A stretch of 64,000 nt of DNA from Erysipelotrichales bacterium. Its GTDB lineage: Bacteria > Bacillota_I > Bacilli_A > Erysipelotrichales > Erysipelotrichaceae. The stretch spans positions 33,760-97,759 of the forward strand of contig CAJTJP010000008.1 in NCBI GenBank assembly GCA_910576855.1. The letters are read 5' to 3'. Position numbers and translations under genes: made by a program. This document shows, in pieces, positions 17,873 to 26,224 of the stretch; position 1 is the stretch's first letter, and each line of letters starts with the position of its first letter. The notes under the pieces were generated by a model, which searched no databases, was not told the DNA's origin, and saw nothing but the letters and a program-made list of their open reading frames with translations.

Positions 17873-17895
17873 AAAAAAAGACACTTTTCAGTGCC
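17873..17895 (-). terminator. Minus-strand terminator after the decayed hicB
   Basis: On the minus strand GGCACT, loop GAAA, AGTGTC and then seven T form a compact intrinsic terminator. A second perfect hairpin (TTAAAGC/GCTTTAA, about 17854-17871) lies just beyond it. Confidence 0.65.
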
Positions 17896-17909
17896 TATCA
17901 TAATACAAA

Positions 17910-18290
17910 TCAGGAATCAAGTCTTTCTAATAAGGCTTCCTGAAGTACTTGAGAAAAATTGATCCCTTTTTTTTAAGGCGGCAGTATTCATCCATTCAGG
18001 AACTCTTAATGTTTTCTTAACTGCTTTGGAATTCGTTCGCTTTTTATATTTTAATAAATTAAACTCGATAATCACAAGATATTCATTACTTTTCAAATTG
18101 ATATTATCCGGAAAAGATGTGACAGGAAACGGTTGATTTTCATCCTCTCTGATTGAAAGTGCCAGTCCGAGGCAATCAACTGCCATTTCATAAGCCTCCT
18201 GAAGGGAATCACCTTGTGTCAATGCTTCGGGTATATCGGGAAAAGAAACCCAATAGCCCTTTTCTTCCTTATGAATCTTGTTTTTTTCAT
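17910..18290 (-). pseudogene. Decayed hicB antitoxin gene with two homopolymer frameshifts
   Basis: The central frame encodes a HicB fold (EEKGYWVSFPDIPEALTQGDSLQEA, then LRVPEWMNTAAL). At the 5' end the natural start ATG (18290-18288) is followed by seven A; eight would put it in frame as MKKNKIHKEEKGYW. At the 3' end, after AALKK, a run of eight A should be seven; with that change the frame reads GINFSQVLQEALLERLDS and stops at 17910, the standard HicB ending. Two compensatory-looking slips in one short gene indicate a pseudogene, or sequencing error in A-runs. No hicA neighbour exists: the fmt promoter occupies the place where it would be. An alternative ATG at 18324 has no ribosome site. 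Confidence 0.75.
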
Positions 18291-18318
18291 TGTAGAATCG
18301 CCGATGATACGCTATAAT
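18290..18318 (+). promoter_or_regulatory. Sigma-A promoter of fmt
   Basis: TTGTAG (18290-18295), a 17-base spacer and TATAAT (18313-18318), 28 bases before the fmt start codon. The -35 overlaps the start codon of the decayed hicB on the other strand. Confidence 0.65.
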
Positions 18319-18345
18319 AAGCATAATAAATAAGGACGTGATACA

Positions 18346-19278
18346 ATGAAAACGAGAATAGTTTTTATGGGAACACCGGACATCGCGTGTGCTATGCTCC
18401 AACAACTGCTTGATGATGAATACGAGATCGTCGGTGTTGTTTCTCAGCCGGATAAAAAGGTCGGCAGAAAACAGGAAATGAAAATGACGGAAGTAAAACA
18501 GCTTGCCTTAAAACATCAGCTTGAGGTTTTTCAGCCGCTTTCAATTAAAGAAGATTATCAAAAAATTATTGATTGGAACCCTGACTTGATCGTAACATGT
18601 GCCTATGGACAATTTATTCCGCAAAAGCTGCTTGATTATCCACCACTTGGCAGTATTAATGTACATGCTTCCTTATTGCCTAAATTAAGAGGCGGCGCTC
18701 CGATTCATTGGGCGATCATACAAGGACATAAGGAAACCGGAATTTCCATTATGCGTATGATTCAAAGGATGGATGCAGGTGCTGTTATGGCACAAAAACC
18801 CGTGCCTATTCATGAGGACGATACGACCGGAGATGTCTATGAAAAGCTGAAGGTATGCGGTGCAGAATTATTACATGAAAGTATTCCGAGGCTGATAGAA
18901 CAAACTGCCGAATTTATTGAGCAGGATGAAAAAACAGCTACTTTTGCGTATAATATCGCTAAGGAAGATGAGAAAATCAATTTAGATTCCGATATTCATT
19001 CTGTCTATAATCATATCAGAGGATTAATTCCTTTTCCGGTCGGATATTTTTACCATGATGATAAAAAAATCAAGCTGCACAAGGTCAGAAAAAAACTGAG
19101 CGATCATAATCGTCAGATCGGCGAATGCTGCGGAATTATTGATCGCGGCTACGCGATTGCGGTCAAAGGCGGCTATATTTTATTGGATGAATTACAGGTC
19201 GAAGGAAAGGGAAGGGTCGATGCGCAATCCTTTGCGAATGCACAGGGACGAGTTTGGCTCAATACCTGCATGCATTGA
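18346..19278 (+). CDS. fmt: Methionyl-tRNA formyltransferase
   Basis: Transfers a formyl group from 10-formyl-tetrahydrofolate to Met-tRNA(fMet) for translation initiation. The 310-residue length is standard. Seen: the N-terminal IVFMGTPDIACAML, SLLPKLRGGAPIHWAIIQG (about 108-126) with the folate-binding and catalytic Asn-His region just before it (NVHAS), the D-A-G-A loop (about 143), and the C-terminal OB-fold-like domain (about 200-310). It is monocistronic with its own promoter and terminator, placed between surface array 1 and surface array 2. The usual partners priA and def are not adjacent. Confidence 0.95.
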   Translation: MKTRIVFMGTPDIACAMLQQLLDDEYEIVGVVSQPDKKVGRKQEMKMTEVKQLALKHQLEVFQPLSIKEDYQKIIDWNPDLIVTCAYGQFIPQKLLDYPPLGSINVHASLLPKLRGGAPIHWAIIQGHKETGISIMRMIQRMDAGAVMAQKPVPIHEDDTTGDVYEKLKVCGAELLHESIPRLIEQTAEFIEQDEKTATFAYNIAKEDEKINLDSDIHSVYNHIRGLIPFPVGYFYHDDKKIKLHKVRKKLSDHNRQIGECCGIIDRGYAIAVKGGYILLDELQVEGKGRVDAQSFANAQGRVWLNTCMH

Positions 19279-19295
19279 CTCAATCATGTATCATT

Positions 19296-19319
19296 GAGGA
19301 AGCATATTCCTCTTTTTTT
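19296..19319 (+). terminator. Terminator of fmt
   Basis: GAGGAA, loop GCATA, TTCCTC and then seven T: a textbook intrinsic terminator. Confidence 0.85.
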
Positions 19320-19346
19320 ATGCATCTTGACTGACTTTTTCATAAG

Positions 19347-19486
19347 AAGCATAAAAGTATTTCGTTCATTTATAAAATTAATATTAAGCATAAAAGCATT
19401 TTAGTGAATGAAAATTTGCTTTATCATCGATAAAAAACAGTTTTTCAACACATAGACATAAATTTCCAATAAAAATAAGCATAAAA
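19347..19486 (+). repeat. Three direct copies of AAGCATAAAA upstream of sigma-2
   Basis: AAGCATAAAA occurs at 19347-19356, 19386-19395 and 19477-19486, in the same orientation; the first two extend by a G. The last copy ends four bases before the -35 box of the sigma-2 promoter. They could be boxes for a regulator. Not found before sigma-1. Confidence 0.45.
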
Positions 19487-19490
19487 TCAG

Positions 19491-19519
19491 TTGACAATGT
19501 AATAATTCTATGATATTTT
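19491..19519 (+). promoter_or_regulatory. Sigma-A promoter of the sigma-2 gene
   Basis: TTGACA (19491-19496), a 17-base spacer and TATTTT (19514-19519), 21 bases before the start codon. Confidence 0.7.
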
Positions 19520-19540
19520 GAAATTAAAGAGGTAGAAGCT

Positions 19541-20524
19541 ATGGAATATACGAATGAAGAATTGATTGAAAGAATAACAAACGGCGATGAGGAAGCCTTT
19601 AATCTGCTGTATGATAAATACTATCGTATGGTGTATTTTGTCGCATACAAAACAATGCACAATGAAGCAGATGCACAGGATATCGTCCAAGAGGTTTTTA
19701 TCCAAATTCATAATTCCATACATACCGTATATAATCCGCAGTATTTACAGCTGTGGATCAATCGTATCACCGTAAACAAATGCAACATGCTGTATCGTAA
19801 GCGTAAGGAACTTTTATTTGAGGAAAGTGATAAGGATCCGTTACTTCAGTATGAAGAAACCGATATTGATTTTTTACCGCAGAAGCATTTCCGCTTTAAC
19901 AACGATAAAGAGATCATCAATTATTTTATCGATCAGCTTCCTGCGGCACAGCGCTTAATGATCACGCTCATGTATTTTGAACAATACAGCATCGATGAAA
20001 TAGCGATGATTTGCGATATTCCAAACGGTACGGTTAAAAGCCGTTTAAAGGTTGCACGTGATACCCTAAAGCATAAAATCGAGCTCTATGAGAAAAAAGA
20101 AAATGTGAAATTAGACTTTAATGAATTCACAATGCCGGCAGTATTAGGTGCAGCATTTCTGCAGCAGTCATCGGGAATCAGACATGTAAAAAGATTAAAG
20201 GGCTTGATGAAGTCCAATCTGAAATTCATTTATACAAAGGCGGTGTTGGCAGGCTGTCTGTCGGTCGGTGTTGTATGCGGCGGTGGTATCGCACTTCATG
20301 TATATCAAAGCAGTGCCGAACAGCTCAATGAACAAAATGATAATGCGACTACTGCTCAAGAGGCTTATTATAAAATCATAATGTGGGCAAATACTCCTGC
20401 TTTAATCAATCAGAAAAAGGACGATTTGGCTGATTATCAAATGTATTATGAAATATTGAAAAGAGAACAGGGCGTATACTGGAATTTATTTTTGAAAAAG
20501 GGTATCGAAAAATATTTTGAATAA
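19541..20524 (+). CDS. Membrane-tethered ECF-like sigma factor, sigma-2 of surface array 2
   Basis: A 327-residue relative of sigma-1. Region 2 lies at about residues 19-85 (AFNLLYDKYYRMVYFVAYK, DAQDIVQEVFIQIH) and region 4 at about 127-180 (YSIDEIAMICDIPNGTVKSRLKVARDTLK). It has one transmembrane helix (about 229-257, VLAGCLSVGVVCGGGIALHVY) and a 70-residue outer tail beginning AQEAYYKI, comparable to DAYYLLRN in sigma-1. AGAGG lies 8 bases before the ATG. It directly precedes surface genes C, D and E. The repeated pairing of this unusual sigma type with the same surface family argues that it controls them and reads an envelope signal through its tail; both points are inference. Confidence 0.8.
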   Translation: MEYTNEELIERITNGDEEAFNLLYDKYYRMVYFVAYKTMHNEADAQDIVQEVFIQIHNSIHTVYNPQYLQLWINRITVNKCNMLYRKRKELLFEESDKDPLLQYEETDIDFLPQKHFRFNNDKEIINYFIDQLPAAQRLMITLMYFEQYSIDEIAMICDIPNGTVKSRLKVARDTLKHKIELYEKKENVKLDFNEFTMPAVLGAAFLQQSSGIRHVKRLKGLMKSNLKFIYTKAVLAGCLSVGVVCGGGIALHVYQSSAEQLNEQNDNATTAQEAYYKIIMWANTPALINQKKDDLADYQMYYEILKREQGVYWNLFLKKGIEKYFE

Positions 20525-20668
20525 TTTTTTAAAAAAAATGAACCAAAAAAACATTTGAATCATCATCTATACATGATTAAGGGATTTTATATGTAATTGT
20601 ATGACTTCCTTTTTTCATGTCATAAACGAAAAACTTATTGATCAAATGATTCGGAAAGGAGAGGCTGT

Positions 20669-20734
20669 ATTGTAAGAAAAGCCTGTATATCAATCATGGC
20701 GCTGTTATTTACAGTCAGCTTAATACCGATTTGA
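20669..20734 (+). pseudogene. Possible remnant of a signal-peptide coding start
   Basis: After a strong ribosome-like site (GGAAAGGAGAGG, 20653-20664) an open frame of 21 codons from an ATT reads like a signal peptide (RKACISIMALLFTVSLIPI) and then stops. There is no ATG/GTG/TTG start in that frame. It may be the stump of a lost surface-protein gene between sigma-2 and C. Confidence 0.3.
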
Positions 20735-20768
20735 ATACTTTTTACTTTTAAAACACCTGTTTAGTATC

Positions 20769-20784
20769 GTCTGCATTTCGAGAC
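20769..20784. repeat. Degenerate inversion site in the leader of C (half-cassette)
   Basis: GTCTGCATTTCGAGAC matches the right-hand site of the cassettes (GTCTACATTTATAGAC) apart from three positions and is preceded by ACACCTGTTT and followed by the same GTAAGGAAAGGAAA ribosome-site context. No left partner site exists upstream, so this leader appears locked. Confidence 0.65.
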
Positions 20785-20808
20785 GCGTAAGGAAAGGAAA
20801 ACGAGATT

Positions 20809-23800
20809 ATGTGGAAAAGAATATTGATAACCTCATTCGCAATCATTGGGATAATTACCTCTGTTTACGGATATCATCATTTTCAAATAAATGCAGCGGG
20901 CTCCTATGCAGTTGCCGCCCAATCTACCGGTCGAATAGGACTTTTAAAGCAAGGCGATCGTATTTATATGGGTACGAAGTATAACGGCAATAACATAGAA
21001 ATGCAGCTTTTAAAACCGAATCCGAACGGAAGCGGAAGCAATGTGTGGCTTTCAATGAGCAAGCATTTTGAAAATGCTGTAATTCCCTATACGTATAATG
21101 AATCAGAATGGGCTGATTGTACACATAACTATTCCAAGAGTTTATTGAAAAACTATTTTGCAACATTAAACGGTAATATCGTTCCGGGCAGTAAAGATGA
21201 AGCCATGATAATAGAGCGTTCTCCTTATACAACAATAGAACAAAATCCAAATGTTACTGCTTTGGACTACATGCAGCCGTATATGGCAGAGAATCGCTTT
21301 TGGTGTTTAACCAATCCGGAAACACAATATAATGATGATGATGGGATGAGCTATCAGCTGATTAACAGACAAGAATTGTTTTTGTTAAAATATGATCGTG
21401 ATTATTGGGCAGGAAACGGTTCTATTATAAAACCTAATTGGATCTCTTTTATCGGTGCAACAGGCATTGCTACAGGACAGAGCGTGCTTACAAAACAACT
21501 GGCATTGAGAGCAAGCGCCAAGTTGAATTTAGGTGATGTAGTTTTTGCTTTATCTACCGGCACAGGCAGTAATTATACCGCAAGCATCACGAATCCGATT
21601 GCAGATACAACAAATATTTGGAATACACCCGGTGATCCGATGAAAATAAGATTATTAAATCCTAATGCTATGAACGTTGATTTTAGCAGCATTAAAAACG
21701 ATAATAATGATTCTATTCAAAAAGCCATGAAAGGAACCCGAGTTAAATTATATTACGATAATGCGACTGTAGGCAGTAACCATACAATATCATTATTATT
21801 ATCGGATACATCGGGGAGAGAATTAAAATATTATGAACCGCTAGAGCCTGCCGATAATTCAGGTGCTATTAATTTTGATACAAGTAATATTCCAATCGGA
21901 AAATATCAAGCATACTTGGTAAATGAGGAGTATACCACTGATAATGCACCTGTTTATTCTTCTCCGCTATCCAATGCGATACCGTTTGAAATTACCGAAC
22001 ATAAAATCAGCTATACAAAGCAACCACAAAGCGGAGCCACTGTCGGTGATTATGAATTCAGTAAGAATGTGAATGCAGGACAAGCAGTAGGGAAGATTAC
22101 GGTGAATCCGCTGGGGGTTATGCCGCTTACTTATACAGTTGAAACTAATGGAGATAATACGTATCAAAACTTTGAAGTAGATGGGTTAAGCAACGGTGCT
22201 TCAAGCAGTACTTCATTGAATGTGAAAATCAAAAGTAATGCGCCTGATTTAGTAAATGGGGGATTAAAGGCAGGGACTTATAAATTCTGTGTAAGTGCTA
22301 AGGATGCGAACGGTTATCCCGCAACAGCTACATCCGATACTAAGGTTTGTACATCATTCACTGTAGAAAAGACTGCTTTATCCGTTACTTTCAATGATCC
22401 GAGTACCACCAAGAAATCAATCGCAGCTGCCGCTACAGCTTGGAATGAAACAGCGACTGCGACTCCAAGTACAGGTACTAAGATAACCTATAGTATTACG
22501 GGTGGTGATGTATCACTGATCTCAATTAATCCTGATACAGGAGCGATTACTTATACAGGAAGCAATGCGTTCGGTAAGGTAAAGATAAGGGCAACGGTTG
22601 ATGATGATCCAAGTACAGGAAACGATAATTATAATTCAGCCTTTGTTGAAAAAGAAATCGTAATCTATCGAGAGGTAGACGGAAGTGTGACACCGCATGC
22701 CAATTCATCGGATACAACAATTCCTACCTTTACTGCCTCTGATTCCAATGTCAGAACAGGGGGTATCATCGGTACGATACACGGAACACTCGGTACACCC
22801 GATACGATTGGCGGAAGCACAACGACATATCATTATGGCTTAAAACCGGGAGTAGGAAATGCGAGCTTCTTTAGCGTTGATCCAAGTACGGGAGTCATTA
22901 AGACAACAGCGAATCTTGGAGTGAACAGTTATCATATCACAGTAACGGTAAGTGATAACTGGAGCACAAAGGAAATCCCGGTGACAATCAATGTCGGAAT
23001 GGCGGCGGCAGAGAATCTGAAGTTTTATGAAAACAGTACCTCAAATACAGTGATAACCTCAAAGAGTGTGAACTTGACTGATACAGGAGTGACAGTGTTC
23101 GCTACGGTCAAAGGAAGCAGTAATACCAATCCTGTGAAATACAGTATTCAAGACGGTTCAACAAATGTAATCGAAGTAAATCCAACAAGCGGTGCAGTTA
23201 CGATCTATGGTGTAGGAACAGTGACGGTAGTCGCAGAGAAACAAGGGTCTGCAGGACAGGCAGATGCGATAACATATCTAACATTTACAGTAACGGCGGG
23301 GGCACAAAACTTCATTTATACAGATAATGCAGGAAATGAACTTCCGAAACAAATGGATAAATATAAAGCCTATGAGGAAGTATATGAAAAGGATAAGACA
23401 TTCCAGTTATATACGGCAGGAAATCCAACCGGAAGTACGGTTACCTACCAACTGAAAAACGGAAGCCCTGCAGATGTGATATCGGTAGACAGTAACGGCT
23501 TGGTTCATGTCCTAAATGCGAGTATTGCACCGAGTCAGATAGGCAAGGTCGTTGTAGAAGCAACGAGTCATGATCCGAGCGGAAATTATGCAGACAAAAC
23601 GATCGAGCTGCCAATCACTATCAAGAAGGCAGAACAAACGATATCATTTGCGGATGTGACATATGCGACAAACGGCAAAGGAAAGGTAACACCTGTCATC
23701 AATGAACAAGACCTATCAAGCAATGACGGCGGAGTACAAGTGAATGATACTGATTACTATATCACAGTAGATACGAGTGTAAATACATCGACCGCATGGA

Positions 23801-26079
23801 CGAACGATGGAATTGAGATAGAATATGATTATGACGGAGAAAACGGAATTGATATCCCGCTGCATGTAGAGAAACAAGGGAACCGAAACTACAATAAGGC
23901 AGAAGCGGATGGCATCCTTCATATCATGGGGCCTGATGAAAACATGTTGGCAGTATCCAATCCGGGAAAAATCATCTATGGAGATCATTTCACAATCCGA
24001 AGTCTGCAGGATGATTCAAGCAGTACGAATGTACAGTATACGTTTGAGGTAGATAAAACGACTTATATCTCCAATGCGACAGTAACAGGAAACAAAGCAG
24101 TATTTGATGCATTGAAGTACAGCGGTACTACAACGATTATAATCAAGGTGACGAGAACAGCGGATGGAGAAGTACCGTTAAGTAAAACAATAACTGTACA
24201 AGTATTACCGAAACCAATCGAAATCATTATTGATGATAAAGAGAAGTATAAGGGAGAACCAAATCCAACACTGACTTATCAAGATTTTAAGAATCAACTG
24301 GTGACATGGAACGGAGTACAGGATACGATACAGGAGAATGATATCAAGTTAAGTACTACGGCAAAGACAGACAGTAACGCGGGAGCTTATCCAATCAAGG
24401 GAGATTCTAGCACCTTAAACAAGACTTATCCAAATTACAGCTTTACATTCAAAGAGGGAACTTTAACGATAACAGAGGAAGCTGTTGAGGATGATTGGTA
24501 TCACTTAGAATTAGATGACGGAAGCAACACCTTATATACAGGCGGATGGACAAACCAAGATGTCAACATCATCAGCGATCATAATGAGTATATCAATATG
24601 TCATTAGATCAAAGCACATGGAAGCCAAACCAAGTCACAGTGACAAAAGAAGGAGAGACGAACCAAAGCTTTTGGATGAAAAAGGACAGTGGAGCGATCA
24701 CAAAAGAGAAACAGGAAATCATCAGAATTGATAAAACAGCACCGAAGGTAAAAGGTATCAAGGCAAAGGATTCAAATAATAAGCTACAGGATATTATTAA
24801 TAAGCTAAGCGGCGGAATCTTCTTTAAGCCGGGAACGTCATTTGAAATCACAACAGATGATTCCAAAGATGATTTAAAGGTAAGCGGCACAAAGGAAATC
24901 GCATATAAGGTATTTAAAATCACAGACGGGACAGAGGAACAAATCAAGGATGGAACCTTATCTGTCACAAATGAAAAAGCCAAAATCACAATCAGTGAAA
25001 TAGTAGGAAAATACAAGGTATGTGTAATACCGAATGACAACGCAGGAAACACAGGTACAGAGAGCTGTTATGAGGTAGGGCTAAAGAAAATTGATGTCGA
25101 TGTGGATGGAGACGGCAAACCTGATTTCAACGATCCTGATGGGGATGGCTGTCCTGACTTAAACATCAAGTGGAAAGACCCAAATGATGAAAGTAAATGG
25201 ATCGTAATCAACGGAGACAGAGATTTAGACGGACTTCCTGATTTAAACATTGACAGTGACGGCGATGGCAAGCCTGACTTGAATATTGATACGGACAATG
25301 ATGGTAAACCTGATCTTAACTTATTAATTCTAAAGAAAGGTGATTGGAAGCCGACGAAATGTGTAAAGACAGATACTGGCAACGGAATCCTTGAGGAATA
25401 CTGTACAGGCACAAGTGCAAAAGCAATTATTAATGTCGATACCGATAATGACGGAATTCCGAATATCAATATCGATACCAACGGAGATATGAAGGCAGAT
25501 TACAATATTGATAAAACCAATGACGGTACGGCCGATATCAATCTTGGTCCTGATTTAACTGAATGGAAACCTCAAAAGAATTATAATTCAAATAAATTCA
25601 GCTATGACAGTGTCGGAAGCGATGAGCTTAAACCGGAATTAAATATTGATACCGATGGTGACGGATACCCTGATATTAATCTTGATCTTGACAATGACGG
25701 CATCCCTGAATTGAATGTAGACGTTGACGGTGATTATATACCGGATATTAATATTGACAGCACGGGTGATGGAAAACCGGATATTAATATTGATACAGAT
25801 AATGACGGTAAGCCTGATGAAAACATTCAAGAGATTACGGAATGGAAGCCTGAAAAGAATGTTGACGGTGACTTTCCATACGATACTATGAGCTTCGATG
25901 AACCAAACAATCCAAACGACAATGATCCATCAGTAAAAGGACAATACAATCCGGCTACAAGCATGGGTGGAGCGAATACCGGCGATACAACAGATTTCAT
26001 GCTTTATGTAAGCTTATCGATATTAAGTATAGCTGTTGTCAGCTATACAACTATCAGAAAAATACATTTCGATAAATAA
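20809..26079 (+). CDS. Giant cell-surface protein C
   Basis: A 1756-residue paralogue with a second head type. After the signal peptide (about 1-30, ending INAAG) the head (about 35-260) contains GDRIYMGTKYNGNNIEMQLLKPN and YAG-less WLSMSKHFENAVIPYTY, quite unlike A and B but still compatible with a DUF6273-like fold (INRQELFLLKYDRDYWAGNGS, LALRASAKLNLGDVVFA). Then cadherin/Ig-like domains, the MBG-like domain (about 1134-1220, GEPNPTLTYQDF), the GETNQSFWMKK module, long DxDGDG repeats (about 1427-1680) separated by WKP segments, GGANTGD, a hydrophobic helix and a basic end. The ATG follows GGAAAGGAAAACGAG. It is the first gene of array 2, with a degenerate inversion site in its leader. Confidence 0.85.
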   Translation: MWKRILITSFAIIGIITSVYGYHHFQINAAGSYAVAAQSTGRIGLLKQGDRIYMGTKYNGNNIEMQLLKPNPNGSGSNVWLSMSKHFENAVIPYTYNESEWADCTHNYSKSLLKNYFATLNGNIVPGSKDEAMIIERSPYTTIEQNPNVTALDYMQPYMAENRFWCLTNPETQYNDDDGMSYQLINRQELFLLKYDRDYWAGNGSIIKPNWISFIGATGIATGQSVLTKQLALRASAKLNLGDVVFALSTGTGSNYTASITNPIADTTNIWNTPGDPMKIRLLNPNAMNVDFSSIKNDNNDSIQKAMKGTRVKLYYDNATVGSNHTISLLLSDTSGRELKYYEPLEPADNSGAINFDTSNIPIGKYQAYLVNEEYTTDNAPVYSSPLSNAIPFEITEHKISYTKQPQSGATVGDYEFSKNVNAGQAVGKITVNPLGVMPLTYTVETNGDNTYQNFEVDGLSNGASSSTSLNVKIKSNAPDLVNGGLKAGTYKFCVSAKDANGYPATATSDTKVCTSFTVEKTALSVTFNDPSTTKKSIAAAATAWNETATATPSTGTKITYSITGGDVSLISINPDTGAITYTGSNAFGKVKIRATVDDDPSTGNDNYNSAFVEKEIVIYREVDGSVTPHANSSDTTIPTFTASDSNVRTGGIIGTIHGTLGTPDTIGGSTTTYHYGLKPGVGNASFFSVDPSTGVIKTTANLGVNSYHITVTVSDNWSTKEIPVTINVGMAAAENLKFYENSTSNTVITSKSVNLTDTGVTVFATVKGSSNTNPVKYSIQDGSTNVIEVNPTSGAVTIYGVGTVTVVAEKQGSAGQADAITYLTFTVTAGAQNFIYTDNAGNELPKQMDKYKAYEEVYEKDKTFQLYTAGNPTGSTVTYQLKNGSPADVISVDSNGLVHVLNASIAPSQIGKVVVEATSHDPSGNYADKTIELPITIKKAEQTISFADVTYATNGKGKVTPVINEQDLSSNDGGVQVNDTDYYITVDTSVNTSTAWTNDGIEIEYDYDGENGIDIPLHVEKQGNRNYNKAEADGILHIMGPDENMLAVSNPGKIIYGDHFTIRSLQDDSSSTNVQYTFEVDKTTYISNATVTGNKAVFDALKYSGTTTIIIKVTRTADGEVPLSKTITVQVLPKPIEIIIDDKEKYKGEPNPTLTYQDFKNQLVTWNGVQDTIQENDIKLSTTAKTDSNAGAYPIKGDSSTLNKTYPNYSFTFKEGTLTITEEAVEDDWYHLELDDGSNTLYTGGWTNQDVNIISDHNEYINMSLDQSTWKPNQVTVTKEGETNQSFWMKKDSGAITKEKQEIIRIDKTAPKVKGIKAKDSNNKLQDIINKLSGGIFFKPGTSFEITTDDSKDDLKVSGTKEIAYKVFKITDGTEEQIKDGTLSVTNEKAKITISEIVGKYKVCVIPNDNAGNTGTESCYEVGLKKIDVDVDGDGKPDFNDPDGDGCPDLNIKWKDPNDESKWIVINGDRDLDGLPDLNIDSDGDGKPDLNIDTDNDGKPDLNLLILKKGDWKPTKCVKTDTGNGILEEYCTGTSAKAIINVDTDNDGIPNINIDTNGDMKADYNIDKTNDGTADINLGPDLTEWKPQKNYNSNKFSYDSVGSDELKPELNIDTDGDGYPDINLDLDNDGIPELNVDVDGDYIPDINIDSTGDGKPDINIDTDNDGKPDENIQEITEWKPEKNVDGDFPYDTMSFDEPNNPNDNDPSVKGQYNPATSMGGANTGDTTDFMLYVSLSILSIAVVSYTTIRKIHFDK

Positions 26080-26081
26080 AG

Positions 26082-26201
26082 GTCTAGTTAGGTAGACCAT
26101 TCTAAACAGGTATTTTTAAGTTAAAAATGCCTGTTTTTCTATTCAGAAACATATATTTCAATAACATTTTCCTATCTCTCTTTAAGTCTACCTTTGTAGA
26201 C
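26082..26201. promoter_or_regulatory. Invertible cassette 2 (between C and D)
   Basis: 120 bp bounded by GTCTAGTTAGGTAGAC (26082-26097) and GTCTACCTTTGTAGAC (26186-26201). Its interior runs in the same direction as cassette 3 and opposite to cassette 1. Start codon and ribosome site of D follow outside the right site. Confidence 0.88.
26104..26140 (+). terminator. Intrinsic terminator inside cassette 2
   Basis: AAACAGGTATTTTT and AAAAATGCCTGTTT pair over 14 bp (one G-U), followed by TTCT so that the stem runs into a TTTTT tract. In this orientation it ends transcription after gene C; if the cassette flipped, only three T would follow the stem. Confidence 0.75.
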
Positions 26202-26224
26202 ATGTAAGGAAAGGAAAAGAGATT

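Noticed and set aside
18291..18405. N-terminal extension of the hicB frame across the fmt start
   Set aside because: It does not resemble any HicB and overlaps the fmt promoter and start; the true start is the frameshifted ATG at 18290.
25085..25850. Short regular DNA repeats that could be mistaken for a CRISPR array or minisatellite
   Set aside because: The periodicity follows the protein repeat DxDGDGxPDxN in an open frame, with synonymous variation between copies and no unique spacers.
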